From: Bradyrhizobium lablabi
GTDB taxonomy: Bacteria > Pseudomonadota > Alphaproteobacteria > Rhizobiales > Xanthobacteraceae
NCBI RefSeq assembly: GCF_018131005.1
Contig: NZ_JAFCJK010000001.1
Coordinates: 744,001 to 808,000, forward strand
Length of the DNA stretch: 64,000 nt
Reading direction: 5' to 3'
In this document: positions 34,885-46,118 of the stretch, piece after piece
Layout: each line of letters begins with the position of its first letter
Position numbering within the stretch: position 1 is the stretch's first letter
The notes under the pieces: model-generated
What the model saw: only the letters and a program-made list of their open reading frames with translations
Databases searched by the model: none
What the model was told of the DNA's origin: nothing
Translations under genes and position numbers: made by a program

Positions 34885-35559
34885 ATGGGACAAGACATCA
34901 AACTCAAGGCTTCGGACGGATTTCAGTTCGGCGGCTATCGCGCCGACCCTGCCGGTGCGCCCAAAGGCGCGATCGTCGTGATCCAGGAGATCTTCGGCGT
35001 CAATCACCACATCCGCTCGGTCTGCGACCGCCTTGCGAAGGAGGGCTATGTCGCCGTCGCGCCGTCGATCTTCGACCGCATCGAACCCAATTTTCAGAGC
35101 GGCTATTCGCCTGACGAGGTCGCCAATGCGAGGAAGTTCGTCGCCAACCCGGATTGGGCCGCGATGCTGCGCGACACGGAGGCCGCGATCGAGTCGGTGA
35201 AGTCGGTGGGACCGGTCGGCATCATCGGCTTTTGCCTCGGCGGCAGCCTCACCTATGCCGCCGCCACCAAGCTGAAGGGACTCTCGGCCGCGGTCAGCTA
35301 TTACGGTGGCGCCATCGTGCGGTTTGCCGAGGACAAGCCGACCGTGCCGACGCAATTGCATTTCGGCGAGAAGGACGCTGGCATTCCCTTGAGCGATGTC
35401 GAGACGATCAAGTCGAAGCGGCCGGAGGTCGAAGTGTTCATCTATCCCGGCGCCCAGCATGGCTTCCACTGCGACGAGCGCGCAAGCTACGACAAGGTGA
35501 GTTCCGACGTTGCCTGGCCGCGCACCCTGGATTTCTTTGCCAAGCACTTGAAGACGTGA
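34885..35559 (+). CDS. Dienelactone hydrolase family protein
   Basis: A 224-residue alpha/beta hydrolase with Cys nucleophile: GFCLGG at Cys117, the Asp region FGEKDAGIPL and the His in YPGAQHGFHC, plus the oxyanion-side VIQEIFGVNHHIRSVCDRLA. Length and motifs match carboxymethylenebutenolidase. It hydrolyses a dienelactone or related ester; no aromatic-degradation genes are adjacent, so the substrate is open. ATG 34885 starts MGQDIKLKASDGF. Confidence 0.92.
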   Translation: MGQDIKLKASDGFQFGGYRADPAGAPKGAIVVIQEIFGVNHHIRSVCDRLAKEGYVAVAPSIFDRIEPNFQSGYSPDEVANARKFVANPDWAAMLRDTEAAIESVKSVGPVGIIGFCLGGSLTYAAATKLKGLSAAVSYYGGAIVRFAEDKPTVPTQLHFGEKDAGIPLSDVETIKSKRPEVEVFIYPGAQHGFHCDERASYDKVSSDVAWPRTLDFFAKHLKT

Positions 35560-35645
35560 TGCCGCGAGCGGCATTCCAGGGCGAAAAACGAGCAGATCTC
35601 AGTATACCATCACCATTCAGGAATGACGAAGGGCGTTGTCCTTCG

Positions 35646-36401
35646 TCAGAACCAGCGCTCGTTGACGAACACCGTGTCGCCTGGGCTGATCGAGGTACCC
35701 AGCGGAACGACGGCGCGGGCCGGACCGGAGGCCTCGGTATGCGTGACGGTGACAGCATCGCGCTTTGCGCGCGGCGAGAAACCGCCGGCGATCGCGATCG
35801 CGCTCTCCACCGTCATGTTCGGCACGTAGGGATACTGGCCCGGAGCCGCGACTTCGCCGAGGATGAAGAATGGACGATAGGTCTCGATCTCGACCGCGAC
35901 AGAGGGCTCGCGGATGTAACCGTTGCGGAGCTTCGCGGATATCTCGCCGGCGAGCCCGGCCGGCGTGCGGCCGCGCGCCGGCACCCCGCCGATCAGCGGC
36001 ATCGTAATCGACCCTGCGGCGTCGATCGCATAGGTGTTGGTGAGGCCTTCCTGCCCGTAGACCACGATGCGCAGCTTGTCGCCGGCATCGAGATGATAGG
36101 CGCTATCGTAACGGACAGGCTCGACGGGCGCGGCATACACCGCAGGGGCCGGCGCAGCATAGCCGCGCGGTGCGGCGGCAAAGGCAGAGCGCAGAGCGCT
36201 GATCGCACCACCGCCGCCAGAACTTGCGACCGCAGCCGGGGCTGCCGCGTAGGTCTCGCCGTAGGCGAGAGAATCGAGATCGCCTTGCGGCTTGGCGGCC
36301 GCGACCGGGCCGGTCGTGCGCATGCAGCCCGACAAAGCGAGCGCAGTCATGATGGCAATAGTCGGCAATCGTAACGCGCGCGGAATCCGCACCGGGGCCA
36401 T
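35646..36401 (-). CDS. Polysaccharide-export (Wza/ExoF-type) lipoprotein
   Basis: A 251-residue outer-membrane lipoprotein: lipobox LALSGC with Cys26, an Ala/Gly-rich linker (~35-95), then the poly_export domain (YHLDAGDKLRIVVYGQEGLT, GSITMPLIGGVPARGRTPAG) and an SLBB-like segment (ILGEVAAPGQYPYVPNMTVE). It is shorter than Wza, so it is a periplasmic or outer-membrane polysaccharide transport component. No polymerase or Wzc gene is close. Confidence 0.88.
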   Translation of the reverse strand: MAPVRIPRALRLPTIAIMTALALSGCMRTTGPVAAAKPQGDLDSLAYGETYAAAPAAVASSGGGGAISALRSAFAAAPRGYAAPAPAVYAAPVEPVRYDSAYHLDAGDKLRIVVYGQEGLTNTYAIDAAGSITMPLIGGVPARGRTPAGLAGEISAKLRNGYIREPSVAVEIETYRPFFILGEVAAPGQYPYVPNMTVESAIAIAGGFSPRAKRDAVTVTHTEASGPARAVVPLGTSISPGDTVFVNERWF

Positions 36402-36516
36402 CCCTCAAAGCGAGACAGCTCCAGTCTTGCACCGGTTATGGTTAACAATTGGTTCTTGACGGAGATTGCGAGGGAAGCCGGCGCCCGGCTTCCCTTCTGT
36501 CGGAGACTTCGAGAGC

Positions 36517-37176
36517 TCAAGCTGCGGTGACACCAACTCCGATCGGGCAGGACACGCCGGTGCCGCCGAGTCCGCAATAGCCTGCCGGATTCTTCGCAAG
36601 ATATTGCTGGTGGTAGTCCTCAGCGAAGTAGAACTCGCCCGCCGGCGCGATCTCGGTGCTGATGGCGCCAAGTCTCTTGGCGGCAAGCGCCTTCTGATAC
36701 ATCGCCTTTGACGCGTCGACGGCTCTGCGCTGCGCGTCGCTGAACGTGTAGATCGCGGAGCGATACTGCGTGCCGACATCATTGCCCTGACGCATGCCCT
36801 GCGTCGGGTCGTGGTTTTCCCAGAATGTCTTCAGGAGCTTCTCGTAGGAGACCTTCTTCGGGTCGAACACGACCAGCACCACTTCGGTGTGGCCGGTGCG
36901 CCCCGAGCAGACCTCCTCATAGGTCGGGTTCGGCGTGTGGCCGCCGGCATAGCCGACCGCGGTGGTGTGGATGCCGGCGCCGAGCTCCCAGAACTTGCGC
37001 TCCGCGCCCCAGAAACAGCCGAGCCCGAACACGGCCTGCTCGAGACCATCGGGATAAGGCGGCTTCAGCTTGCTGCCGTTGACGAAATGGGTTGTAGCGG
37101 TCGGAATCGGCGAGGCGCGGCCCGGCAGCGCCTCGGCGGCGCTTGGCAACGCGGTAGTCTTGCGCATGAACAACAT
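36517..37176 (-). CDS. msrA: Peptide methionine sulfoxide reductase MsrA
   Basis: A 219-residue reductase of methionine-S-sulfoxide. ATG 37176 ([20 protein letters not shown]) follows GGAGA by 7 nt; the longer frame has no site. The active-site motif is GCFWG with Cys54. [20 protein letters not shown] and HHQQYL-like AEDYHQQYL follow, and the C-terminal resolving Cys lie in [16 protein letters not shown]. Repairs oxidised proteins. Stands alone. Confidence 0.94.
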   Translation of the reverse strand: MLFMRKTTALPSAAEALPGRASPIPTATTHFVNGSKLKPPYPDGLEQAVFGLGCFWGAERKFWELGAGIHTTAVGYAGGHTPNPTYEEVCSGRTGHTEVVLVVFDPKKVSYEKLLKTFWENHDPTQGMRQGNDVGTQYRSAIYTFSDAQRRAVDASKAMYQKALAAKRLGAISTEIAPAGEFYFAEDYHQQYLAKNPAGYCGLGGTGVSCPIGVGVTAA

Positions 37177-37290
37177 GGATTGTCTCCAGGCGGAACATCG
37201 GCCGACGCGGCTACGGCCTGCGGGGCCATCAACACTATATAAGTGTTGGCGCAAGTGATGGCAGCCCCGTCGGAGGGGGCCGGGCGCCCC

Positions 37291-37608
37291 TCAGTCGCGC
37301 GTATAGCCGATCAGCGGCTTGCGCGGCCTGAACAGGATCATCAGCAGGATTCCGGCGATGCCGAGTACGGCGAACACAGGCTGCTCCAGAATCACCCTGA
37401 CGACGCTGTTCCAGAGCCCGGGCGCGACGTCCTCGAGCCAGTTGCGAAAAGCGAGTTCGCTTGACTGATGGATGTCGTACCAGAACTGGCCGAACTGGGT
37501 TAACCGCAGACGCTGGTCGGCGACGTAGCGGGCGCCATCATAGACCATGAAGACGAATCCGCCGGCAAGCAGCAGAAGGCCGATCAGACGGAAAAACCCG
37601 CGGATCAT
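37291..37608 (-). CDS. Small two-helix inner-membrane protein
   Basis: A 105-residue protein with membrane helices at ~6-24 (FFRLIGLLLLAGGFVFMVYD) and ~76-93 (VFAVLGIAGILLMILFR). The middle, RYVADQRLRLTQFGQFWYDI then HQSSELAFRNWLEDVAPGLW, is periplasmic and amphipathic. I do not recognise a known function; the pattern is common in Bradyrhizobium genomes as a petX-like small protein. It is divergent from rpsT. Confidence 0.8.
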   Translation of the reverse strand: MIRGFFRLIGLLLLAGGFVFMVYDGARYVADQRLRLTQFGQFWYDIHQSSELAFRNWLEDVAPGLWNSVVRVILEQPVFAVLGIAGILLMILFRPRKPLIGYTRD

Positions 37609-37741
37609 GCTTCACCCCGAATCCCTGTCGCGCCCCGCACGCCGGCAGGCCTTACCGGGCGTCCCCCGGAAATTCAACCGTTTCAGAGCCTTATCTGGCC
37701 ATTGCGGGCCCGATTTCCAGCTCTTTTTGGCCCGGAAAGCG

Positions 37742-37770
37742 TTGACGCTGCCGGCCGCGCCATCTATAAG
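37742..37770 (+). promoter_or_regulatory. Probable rpsT promoter
   Basis: TTGACG (37742-37747), exactly 17 nt, TATAAG (37765-37770). Transcription should start near 37777, giving an rpsT leader of about 185 nt, which is long enough for regulation of S20. Confidence 0.7.
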
Positions 37771-37962
37771 ACCGGCCAATGGCGGCGGGCGCAATCCTGC
37801 CGCCGCTGTTCTTTGGACAGCGCCGCATGTGGGGGCAACTTCGCTCCCTGGCACAGCCTCCTCAAGAACACCCTTGGACAATACACCCGAATCGAGATTT
37901 GAACCGGCCGGCGCGCTCGAGCCCGACCACTGAGCGATCACCGCCGAAGGACAATTGAGACC

Positions 37963-38229
37963 ATGGCCAATACCACCTCCGCCAAGAAGGCGACCCGCAA
38001 GATTGCCCGCCGCACAATCATCAATAAGTCCCGCCGCACGCAGATGCGCGGTGCGGTTCGCACTGTCGAGGAGGCGATCAAGCGCGGTGACCGCGAGGCG
38101 GCGTTGAAGGCGATGACGCGCGCGGAGCCCGAGTTGATGAAGGCGGCCCAGAGCAACATCATTCACAAGAACAATGCGAGCCGGAAGGTGTCGCGTCTGT
38201 CGCACCAGATCGCGAAGCTCGCCAAGTAA
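37963..38229 (+). CDS. rpsT: 30S ribosomal protein S20
   Basis: An 88-residue basic helical protein opening [20 protein letters not shown], with [20 protein letters not shown] and [20 protein letters not shown] at the end: full-length S20, which binds 16S rRNA. Preceded by a good promoter and a long leader, and followed by a strong terminator. rpsT next to dnaA is conserved in alphaproteobacteria. Confidence 0.98.
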   Translation: MANTTSAKKATRKIARRTIINKSRRTQMRGAVRTVEEAIKRGDREAALKAMTRAEPELMKAAQSNIIHKNNASRKVSRLSHQIAKLAK

Positions 38230-38255
38230 ACTGACTAAAGAACACAATCGTTACG

Positions 38256-38286
38256 AAGCCCGGCTCACGCCGGGCTTTTTGTTTTT
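38256..38286 (+). terminator. rpsT terminator
   Basis: AAGCCCGGC (38256-38264), TCAC loop, GCCGGGCTT (38269-38277), then TTTTGTTTTT. It lies 26 nt after the rpsT stop. Confidence 0.92.
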
Positions 38287-38443
38287 GTGGCGCATGGTTT
38301 GGTCCCACTCGACGTCGCATGCGACATAAAGGACCCTCATATCCCGTAGTTTTACCGGATGCACCCGAGCTGGCACAAAGCGTGCGCATGCGAAATGGCG
38401 CCCGCGAACGCAACGCAGATGGAATTTCGATCGAGGCCGCCTC

Positions 38444-38701
38444 GAATCTGCGACGGGAGTTACCCTGCAAAAGCAATCGTGAAAAATCACGCGTCGCGAG
38501 TTACTTAAGCGCATAGCGTTGGCGAGTGATTGGAAAACCGACCGCCGCAAGAGCAAACGTAAATTATTTATGAAATTTTTTTGGTATTGCGCCGTGGTTT
38601 GTGACGCGCAGGAATCTGTACGCGGATTCAAAAACTTGCTTTCGCGATGCCGCATTTGCAACATCGCAACAGTTGCGAAGAGTCTCCGTCGCCATCGAAT
38701 C
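38444..38701. promoter_or_regulatory. Cluster of five GANTC (CcrM) sites upstream of dnaA
   Basis: GAATC at 38444, GAATC at 38612, GATTC at 38625, GAGTC at 38680 and GAATC at 38697. CcrM methylates GANTC in alphaproteobacteria, and methylation state controls dnaA transcription in Caulobacter. Five sites in 258 bp is several times the rate expected for GC-rich DNA. Confidence 0.6.
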
Positions 38702-38910
38702 CACGGATTGTCAGAAAATTCGCTTAGTGTATTTGTTTTGTTGTCCGCGACGTCCGTGGCTCTCCAGATCAGCGCGGTTTGAGACCCAGGGGCGGACGTG
38801 CAAATCGGCGGCGGTATGCGCGTTAGCGACGCTCTCCAAGCGAAGCTAGATCGATAACTCATAGCGATGTGAGGACGGCTGACCTGTGTCTAAAATTCTC
38901 CGGCGTGATG

Positions 38911-39101
38911 CCCGGCTTACCGGGTGTCTCGAACAAGAGAGACCAGGAGCAGTCGTAGGTCTGGCAGCAGGGAACGCGAAGCGAGCGGACAAGTTGAAGA
39001 GGGCACGCGGCGGCGCAGCGCCGGGCATTTCGGTGTTCGGTGGCGGCAAGACTGGCTTTGAAGACAAGAGCGAGCTGGAAAGCTCGTCGCGATACGTCGC
39101 G
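38911..39101 (+). ncRNA. Candidate structured RNA or leader upstream of the 40-residue ORF
   Basis: Read as RNA the segment forms a run of hairpins: CCCGG-CTTA-CCGGG (38911-38924), GTCTC-N8-GAGAC (38926-38943), CGGCG-CAG-CGCCG (39011-39023), CGAGCT-GGAA-AGCTCG (39071-39086) and CGCGA-TACG-TCGCG (39088-39101). The last two have GNRA and UNCG tetraloops, which are hallmarks of folded RNA. A ribosome-binding site follows 10 nt later. It may be a small RNA or a cis-acting leader. I do not recognise a named family. Confidence 0.5.
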
Positions 39102-39119
39102 GCGAGAGGGGGAGGAAGT

Positions 39120-39242
39120 ATGACTTACGGAACCATCACTGCAGTCGTCATCACGACATTGGGAATGCAGATTTCAAACGATACCGTATTCATTGCCTTA
39201 GATTTCAGTTCTTACCTGCAGAGACTGTCGAGTACGCGCTGA
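39120..39242 (+). CDS. Possible 40-residue protein upstream of dnaA
   Basis: ATG 39120 has GGGGGAGG ending 4 nt upstream, the best ribosome-binding site in this region. It encodes MTYGTITAVVITTLGMQISN then DTVFIALDFSSYLQRLSSTR. The first half is hydrophobic but short for a membrane helix. An in-frame GTG at 38886 would give 118 residues, but it would read through the hairpins and has an odd composition, so I prefer the short form. Unknown function; it may instead serve to couple leader folding to translation. Confidence 0.45.
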   Translation: MTYGTITAVVITTLGMQISNDTVFIALDFSSYLQRLSSTR

Positions 39243-39412
39243 CCTCGCGGGGCGCATCTTCTCCAAACGACTGATCTGTCCAACGGCGCATCGTCGCCGA
39301 ACAGGAGATCTATGTCTGGAGCAGGCAGCACCCGCTTGAGGTCGCGCCGTCGCGAGAAACCCGCACGGCGATGTCACAACAAGAATAACTCTGTTTGGAA
39401 AGTGCGAAGGCA

Positions 39413-40843
39413 ATGACGAATGCGGAACAGGATCGCTGGTCGCGAGTGAAGGGGCGGTTGCGGACAAGCGTTGGCGAGGACATCTACACGAGCTGGTTTG
39501 CTCGGATGGACCTCGAAGGTGTGCAGGACGAGAGCGTGCACCTGTCGGTTCCGACCCGATTTCTGAAGAGCTGGATCCAGGCGCATTATGCCGATCGCGT
39601 GCTCACCTGCTGGCAGGCCGAGATGCCCGAAGTGCATCGGATCGACCTCACCGTGCGCTCGGCGATCCGAGCGGCGGTGCCGGTCAGGGAGGCGGTTGCT
39701 CCGGTTGAGGCGCGCCGCATCGAGCGCGCCGATGGCCGCTCGGCACCGGAGCTACGTTCGGTTGCGACAGCGCCGGTGTCAGCAAACCATGACGCGCTCG
39801 GCGGCTCGCCGCTCGATCCGCGGCTGACCTTTGCGAGCTTCGTCGTCGGCCGCTCCAACACGCTGGCGCATGCAGCCGCGCGCCAGGTCGCGGAGGGTCG
39901 GCGCGGTGATCCCGTGATGTTCAATCCGCTATACATTCACGCCGGCGTAGGCCTGGGCAAAACCCATCTGCTGCAGGCCGTGACCTGGGCCGGCAATTCC
40001 GGCAGCGAGCGCAAGGTGCTCTATCTCACTGCGGAAAAGTTCATGTATGGCTTCGTCGCCGCGCTCAAGACGCAGACGGCGCTGGCGTTCAAGGACGCGC
40101 TGCGCGGCATCGACGTTCTCGTGATCGACGACCTGCAATTCCTGCAGGGCAAGTCGACCCAGGCCGAGTTCTGCCACACGCTGAACGCCCTGATCGACGC
40201 CGGCCGCCAGGTCGTGATCGCGGCCGACCGTCCGCCGTCCGACCTGGAAAGCCTCGACGACCGCGTGCGCTCGCGGCTTGCCGGCGGGCTCGTGGTCGAG
40301 ATGGGCTCGCTCGGCGAGGAGTTGCGGCTTGGCATCCTCAAATCGCGCGTCGCGGCGGCGCGTGTACATCACGCGAGCTTCGACGTGCCGGAGGAAGTGT
40401 TGGACTATCTGGCGCGCACCATCACCCATAATGGCCGCGACCTCGAAGGCGCGATCAACCGCCTGCTCGCACACTCCAAGCTCAACAACCAGCCGGTGAC
40501 GCTGGAGATGGCCGAGCGCGAAGTGCGCGACCTGATCCGCCCGCAGGAGCCGAAGCGGATCAAGATCGAGGATATCCAGCGAGTGGTCGCGCGGCAGTAC
40601 AATGTCAGCCGTTCCGACCTGTTGTCGTCCCGCCGCACCGCCAATGTTGTGCGTCCGCGGCAGGTTGCGATGTATCTCGCGAAGACGCTGACCTTGCGTT
40701 CGCTGCCGGAGATCGGCCGGCGCTTCGGCGGGCGCGACCACACGACGGTGCTGCACGCCGTGCGCAAGATTGAGGCACTGGTCGCCAAGGATACGGCGCT
40801 GTCCGAGGAGGTTGAATCGCTGAAGCGCCAGTTGCAGGAATAA
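39413..40843 (+). CDS. dnaA: Chromosomal replication initiator DnaA
   Basis: A 476-residue initiator. ATG 39413 ([20 protein letters not shown]) with AAGG upstream matches the family start; the open frame begins 18 nt earlier at TTG. Domain I is residues 1-80. Domain III AAA+ begins [20 protein letters not shown] (Walker A), with [13 protein letters not shown] (Walker B) and [20 protein letters not shown] (initiator box region). Domain IV carries the DNA-binding signature [18 protein letters not shown]. It binds DnaA boxes and opens the origin. dnaN follows after ~240 bp. Confidence 0.98.
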   Translation: MTNAEQDRWSRVKGRLRTSVGEDIYTSWFARMDLEGVQDESVHLSVPTRFLKSWIQAHYADRVLTCWQAEMPEVHRIDLTVRSAIRAAVPVREAVAPVEARRIERADGRSAPELRSVATAPVSANHDALGGSPLDPRLTFASFVVGRSNTLAHAAARQVAEGRRGDPVMFNPLYIHAGVGLGKTHLLQAVTWAGNSGSERKVLYLTAEKFMYGFVAALKTQTALAFKDALRGIDVLVIDDLQFLQGKSTQAEFCHTLNALIDAGRQVVIAADRPPSDLESLDDRVRSRLAGGLVVEMGSLGEELRLGILKSRVAAARVHHASFDVPEEVLDYLARTITHNGRDLEGAINRLLAHSKLNNQPVTLEMAEREVRDLIRPQEPKRIKIEDIQRVVARQYNVSRSDLLSSRRTANVVRPRQVAMYLAKTLTLRSLPEIGRRFGGRDHTTVLHAVRKIEALVAKDTALSEEVESLKRQLQE

Positions 40844-40859
40844 GACAGCCTGCGCCTCG

Positions 40860-40891
40860 TGCCCTCCCGCCATTTGACGAGCGGGAGGGCA
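40860..40891 (+). terminator. Stem-loop after dnaA
   Basis: TGCCCTCCCGC (40860-40870) and GCGGGAGGGCA (40881-40891) form an 11-bp stem with a 10-nt loop, 17 nt after the dnaA stop. There is no T-run behind it, so it may be a weak or Rho-assisted terminator, or protect the dnaA mRNA 3' end. Confidence 0.55.
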
Positions 40892-41085
40892 AACGGCTTC
40901 CGGCCCAAAACGTGGGGAACACCCCCCGTTTCCCTTGCACCGGCCCGCCATCCGCGCCACCTTGCGGTCCCCCCGTGGGTTTGATCAAATCCGACATTGA
41001 TCCGGCTTTACGGGTTTCCAACGCCGCGGCGCTGCCATGAACGGCCGTCCGGCCTTTCCATCTGAGGGATCTGGCGGGTATTGCA

Positions 41086-42204
41086 ATGAAGGTCACCGTC
41101 GAGCGCGCGCAACTTCTGAAATCGCTGGGCCACGTGCATCGCGTGGTCGAGCGACGCAACACCATCCCGATCCTTGGCAACGTGCTGATCCGCGCCGAGA
41201 GCGCCAAATTGTCGCTGAAAGCGACCGACCTCGATCTCGAGGTCACGGAGACGCTGGCCGCGGAAACTGGAACCGCCGGCTCGACCACGGTGCCGGCGCA
41301 CATGTTCTACGACATCGTGCGCAAACTGCCTGACGGCTCACAGATCATGCTGGAAGCCGATGGCGACCGCTCGGTCCTGACGGTGCGCGCCGGCCGCTCG
41401 CGCTTCACGTTGCAGACATTGCCCGAGAGCGATTTCCCGGATCTGGCCGCCGGCGACATGACGCATGCGTTCTCGCTTCCCGCCGCCGATATCAAGCGGT
41501 TGATCGATCGCACGCAGTTTGCAATCTCGACCGAGGAGACGCGCTACTACCTCAACGGCATCTACCTGCACGCGATCGACAGCAACAAGACCGCGACGCT
41601 GCGCGGTGTCGCGACCGATGGCCATCGCCTGGCCCAGATCGACCTGCCGCTGCCCAAGGGCGCCACGGGCATGCCTGGGGTTATCGTGCCGCGCAAGACG
41701 GTCGGCGAGGTGCAGCGGCTGATCGAGGATACCGAGGCCGAGATCGCGATCGAACTCTCGCACGGCAAGATCCGCTTTACCCTCGGCAATGTGGTGCTGA
41801 CTTCCAAGCTGATCGACGGCACCTTCCCGGATTACGGCCGCGTCATTCCGCAGAACAACGACAAAGAGCTCCTAGTCGACAAAAAGGACTTTGAGGCCGC
41901 CGTCGACCGCGTCTCGACCATCTCCAGCGAACGCGGCCGCGCGGTGAAGCTCGCGCTGTCGTCGGGCAAGCTGGTGCTCTCGGTCACCAATCCGGACTCT
42001 GGCAGCGCTACAGAAGAGATCGAGGTCGAATACGCCTCCGACGCGCTCGATATCGGCTTCAACTCGCGTTATCTGCTCGACATTGCAGCCCAGATCGAGG
42101 GCGAGGTCGCAATCCTCAAGCTCGCCGACCCTGGCTCGCCGACGCTGGTCCAGGATCGCGACAACAGGAACGCGCTCTACGTGCTGATGCCGATGCGGGT
42201 GTGA
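41086..42204 (+). CDS. dnaN: DNA polymerase III beta subunit (sliding clamp)
   Basis: A 372-residue clamp starting MKVTVERAQLLKSLGHVHRV, with the three-fold repeat (ETRYYLNGIYLHAIDSNKTA in domain II, IDGTFPDYGRVIPQNNDKEL between II and III) and the C-terminal ALYVLMPMRV that ends all DnaN. It tethers polymerase III to DNA. Full length and normal. recF follows after an 80-bp gap that holds two hairpin repeats. Confidence 0.98.
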   Translation: MKVTVERAQLLKSLGHVHRVVERRNTIPILGNVLIRAESAKLSLKATDLDLEVTETLAAETGTAGSTTVPAHMFYDIVRKLPDGSQIMLEADGDRSVLTVRAGRSRFTLQTLPESDFPDLAAGDMTHAFSLPAADIKRLIDRTQFAISTEETRYYLNGIYLHAIDSNKTATLRGVATDGHRLAQIDLPLPKGATGMPGVIVPRKTVGEVQRLIEDTEAEIAIELSHGKIRFTLGNVVLTSKLIDGTFPDYGRVIPQNNDKELLVDKKDFEAAVDRVSTISSERGRAVKLALSSGKLVLSVTNPDSGSATEEIEVEYASDALDIGFNSRYLLDIAAQIEGEVAILKLADPGSPTLVQDRDNRNALYVLMPMRV

Positions 42205-42210
42205 GTCTTC

Positions 42211-42272
42211 GTCATGGCCAGGCTCGACCCGGCCATGACGCGGGCAGTGGATTGCCGGTCGAGTCCGGCAAT
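42211..42272. repeat. Two hairpin repeats between dnaN and recF
   Basis: GTCATGGCC (42211-42219) pairs with GGCCATGAC (42231-42239), and ATTGCCGG (42251-42258) with CCGGCAAT (42265-42272). Both are the GTCATGGCCGGGCTCGACCCGGCCATGAC-like dispersed repeat class in Bradyrhizobium. They fill the gap between two essential genes. Confidence 0.65.
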
Positions 42273-42284
42273 GACAGAGTGAGC

Positions 42285-43424
42285 ATGACCCCGTCCCGTA
42301 TTCGTCGCTTATCGCTGACGCATTTCCGCAACTACCAGACGGCGACGCTGTCTGCACAGAGCGATATGGTGGTGCTGGTCGGACCGAACGGCGCCGGCAA
42401 GACCAATTGCCTGGAGGCGATCTCATTCCTGTCGCCGGGTCGTGGCCTGCGCCGCGCGAGGCTGGAGGACATCGCGGACAACCAGGGGGACGGTTCCTGG
42501 GCGGTCTCAGCCGAGGTCGAAGGCGCTCTCGGGCTGGCAACGCTCGGCACCGGCATCGATGCGCCGCTGGGCGACGCCAGCGGAACCAGCCGTCGCTGCC
42601 GCATTGACCGCGAGACGGTGAATTCGGCGACCGCGTTTGGCGATCATCTGCGCATGGTATGGCTGACGCCGGCGATGGACGGGCTGTTCCTCGGCGCGGC
42701 GGCGGAGCGGCGGCGTTTCTTCGATCGCCTGGTGCTGGCGATCGATTCCGAGCATTCCGGCCGGGTCTCGGCGCTCGAGCGCTCGTTGCGCTCGCGCAAC
42801 CGCCTGCTCGAAGTGCGCAACTACGACGACCACTGGTGCGACGCGATCGAGCGCGAAACCGCAGAGCTTGCCGTCGCGGTCGCCGCATCGCGCGGCCAGA
42901 CCGCCGCGAAGCTCGCCGCAATGCTGCGCGAGCGGGGCGCGGCGTCCGCCTTTCCCTCCGCCGAGATCATGCTGGACGGCTGGATGGAAAATGCGTTGCT
43001 GCAGGAGCCCGCAACGGCGGTGGAAGACCGCTATCGTGAGATTCTGCGCACGAGCCGCCCGCGCGACGCGGCGGCCGGACGCACGCTCGACGGGCCGCAT
43101 CTCACCGACCTGCAGGTAGTCTATGCGCCAAAGAACATGCCGGCGCGGGAGGCTTCGACTGGAGAGCAGAAGGCGTTGCTCATCGGGCTCGTGCTCGCGC
43201 ACGCGACGATGGTCGCAGAGATGACCGGCATCGTGCCGCTGCTCCTGCTTGACGAGGTCGTGGCTCATCTCGACCCCGGCCGCCGCAGGGCGCTGTTCGA
43301 CGAGCTCGCCAAGCTCGGCGCTCAGGTCTGGATGACCGGCGCCGATCCCGCGGCGTTTGTCGATATCGGCCCGAATGGGGAGGTCTTCGACATCGAAGCC
43401 GGCCGCGCCACCCGTCGCGCTTGA
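42285..43424 (+). CDS. recF: DNA replication/repair protein RecF
   Basis: A 379-residue SMC-like ATPase. ATG 42285 (MTPSRIRRLSLTHFRNYQTA) is the family start; the frame opens earlier but through the repeats. Walker A is LVGPNGAGKTNCLEAISFLS, the RecF signature is STGEQKALLIGLVLAHA, and Walker B is LLLLDEVVAHLD. It loads RecA at gaps. The order dnaA-dnaN-recF-gyrB is conserved in many bacteria. Confidence 0.97.
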   Translation: MTPSRIRRLSLTHFRNYQTATLSAQSDMVVLVGPNGAGKTNCLEAISFLSPGRGLRRARLEDIADNQGDGSWAVSAEVEGALGLATLGTGIDAPLGDASGTSRRCRIDRETVNSATAFGDHLRMVWLTPAMDGLFLGAAAERRRFFDRLVLAIDSEHSGRVSALERSLRSRNRLLEVRNYDDHWCDAIERETAELAVAVAASRGQTAAKLAAMLRERGAASAFPSAEIMLDGWMENALLQEPATAVEDRYREILRTSRPRDAAAGRTLDGPHLTDLQVVYAPKNMPAREASTGEQKALLIGLVLAHATMVAEMTGIVPLLLLDEVVAHLDPGRRRALFDELAKLGAQVWMTGADPAAFVDIGPNGEVFDIEAGRATRRA

Positions 43425-43554
43425 CGCAACCCAAATCGCCGTCCGCAAAGCGTAGAAACGCGCCTTCGAATCGAGCTTTTGAGAGTCGCCGGAACCGGCC
43501 TTTGACGGCCTTGAAAGAGGACCAGAAAACCCCATTTATTCAATAGCTTGTTGA

Positions 43555-46092
<2,538 letters not shown>

Positions 46093-46093
46093 A

Positions 46094-46118
46094 GGCAGGC
46101 TGATCGCGATCGCCTGCC
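46094..46118 (+). terminator. Stem-loop after gyrB
   Basis: GGCAGGC (46094-46100) and GCCTGCC (46112-46118) with an inner palindrome GATCGCGATC. It follows the gyrB stop directly. No T-run, so a Rho-assisted end or mRNA-stabilising stem is likely. Confidence 0.5.

Larger units (their letters stand above)
38287..39412 (+). promoter_or_regulatory. rpsT-dnaA control region
   Basis: This 1.1-kb stretch has no long gene. It holds a 12-bp palindrome GTCGCATGCGAC (38314-38325), five GANTC sites within 38444-38701, an AT-rich tract (38558-38592, with TTATTTATG and a T7 run), a hairpin-rich segment (38911-39101) leading to a 40-residue ORF (39120-39242), and the last 170 bp before dnaA. I see no TTATCCACA-type DnaA boxes, so origin activity cannot be claimed from sequence. 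The AT-rich part differs sharply from the GC-rich surroundings. Confidence 0.6.

Noticed and set aside
38886..39119. GTG-started 118-codon version of the small ORF before dnaA
   Set aside because: The extra part reads through several stable hairpins, has no ribosome-binding site and odd composition; the 40-codon form has the strong site.
38287..39412. Origin of replication with DnaA boxes
   Set aside because: I found no TTATCCACA-like sites, only an AT-rich tract; origin function cannot be supported from sequence.
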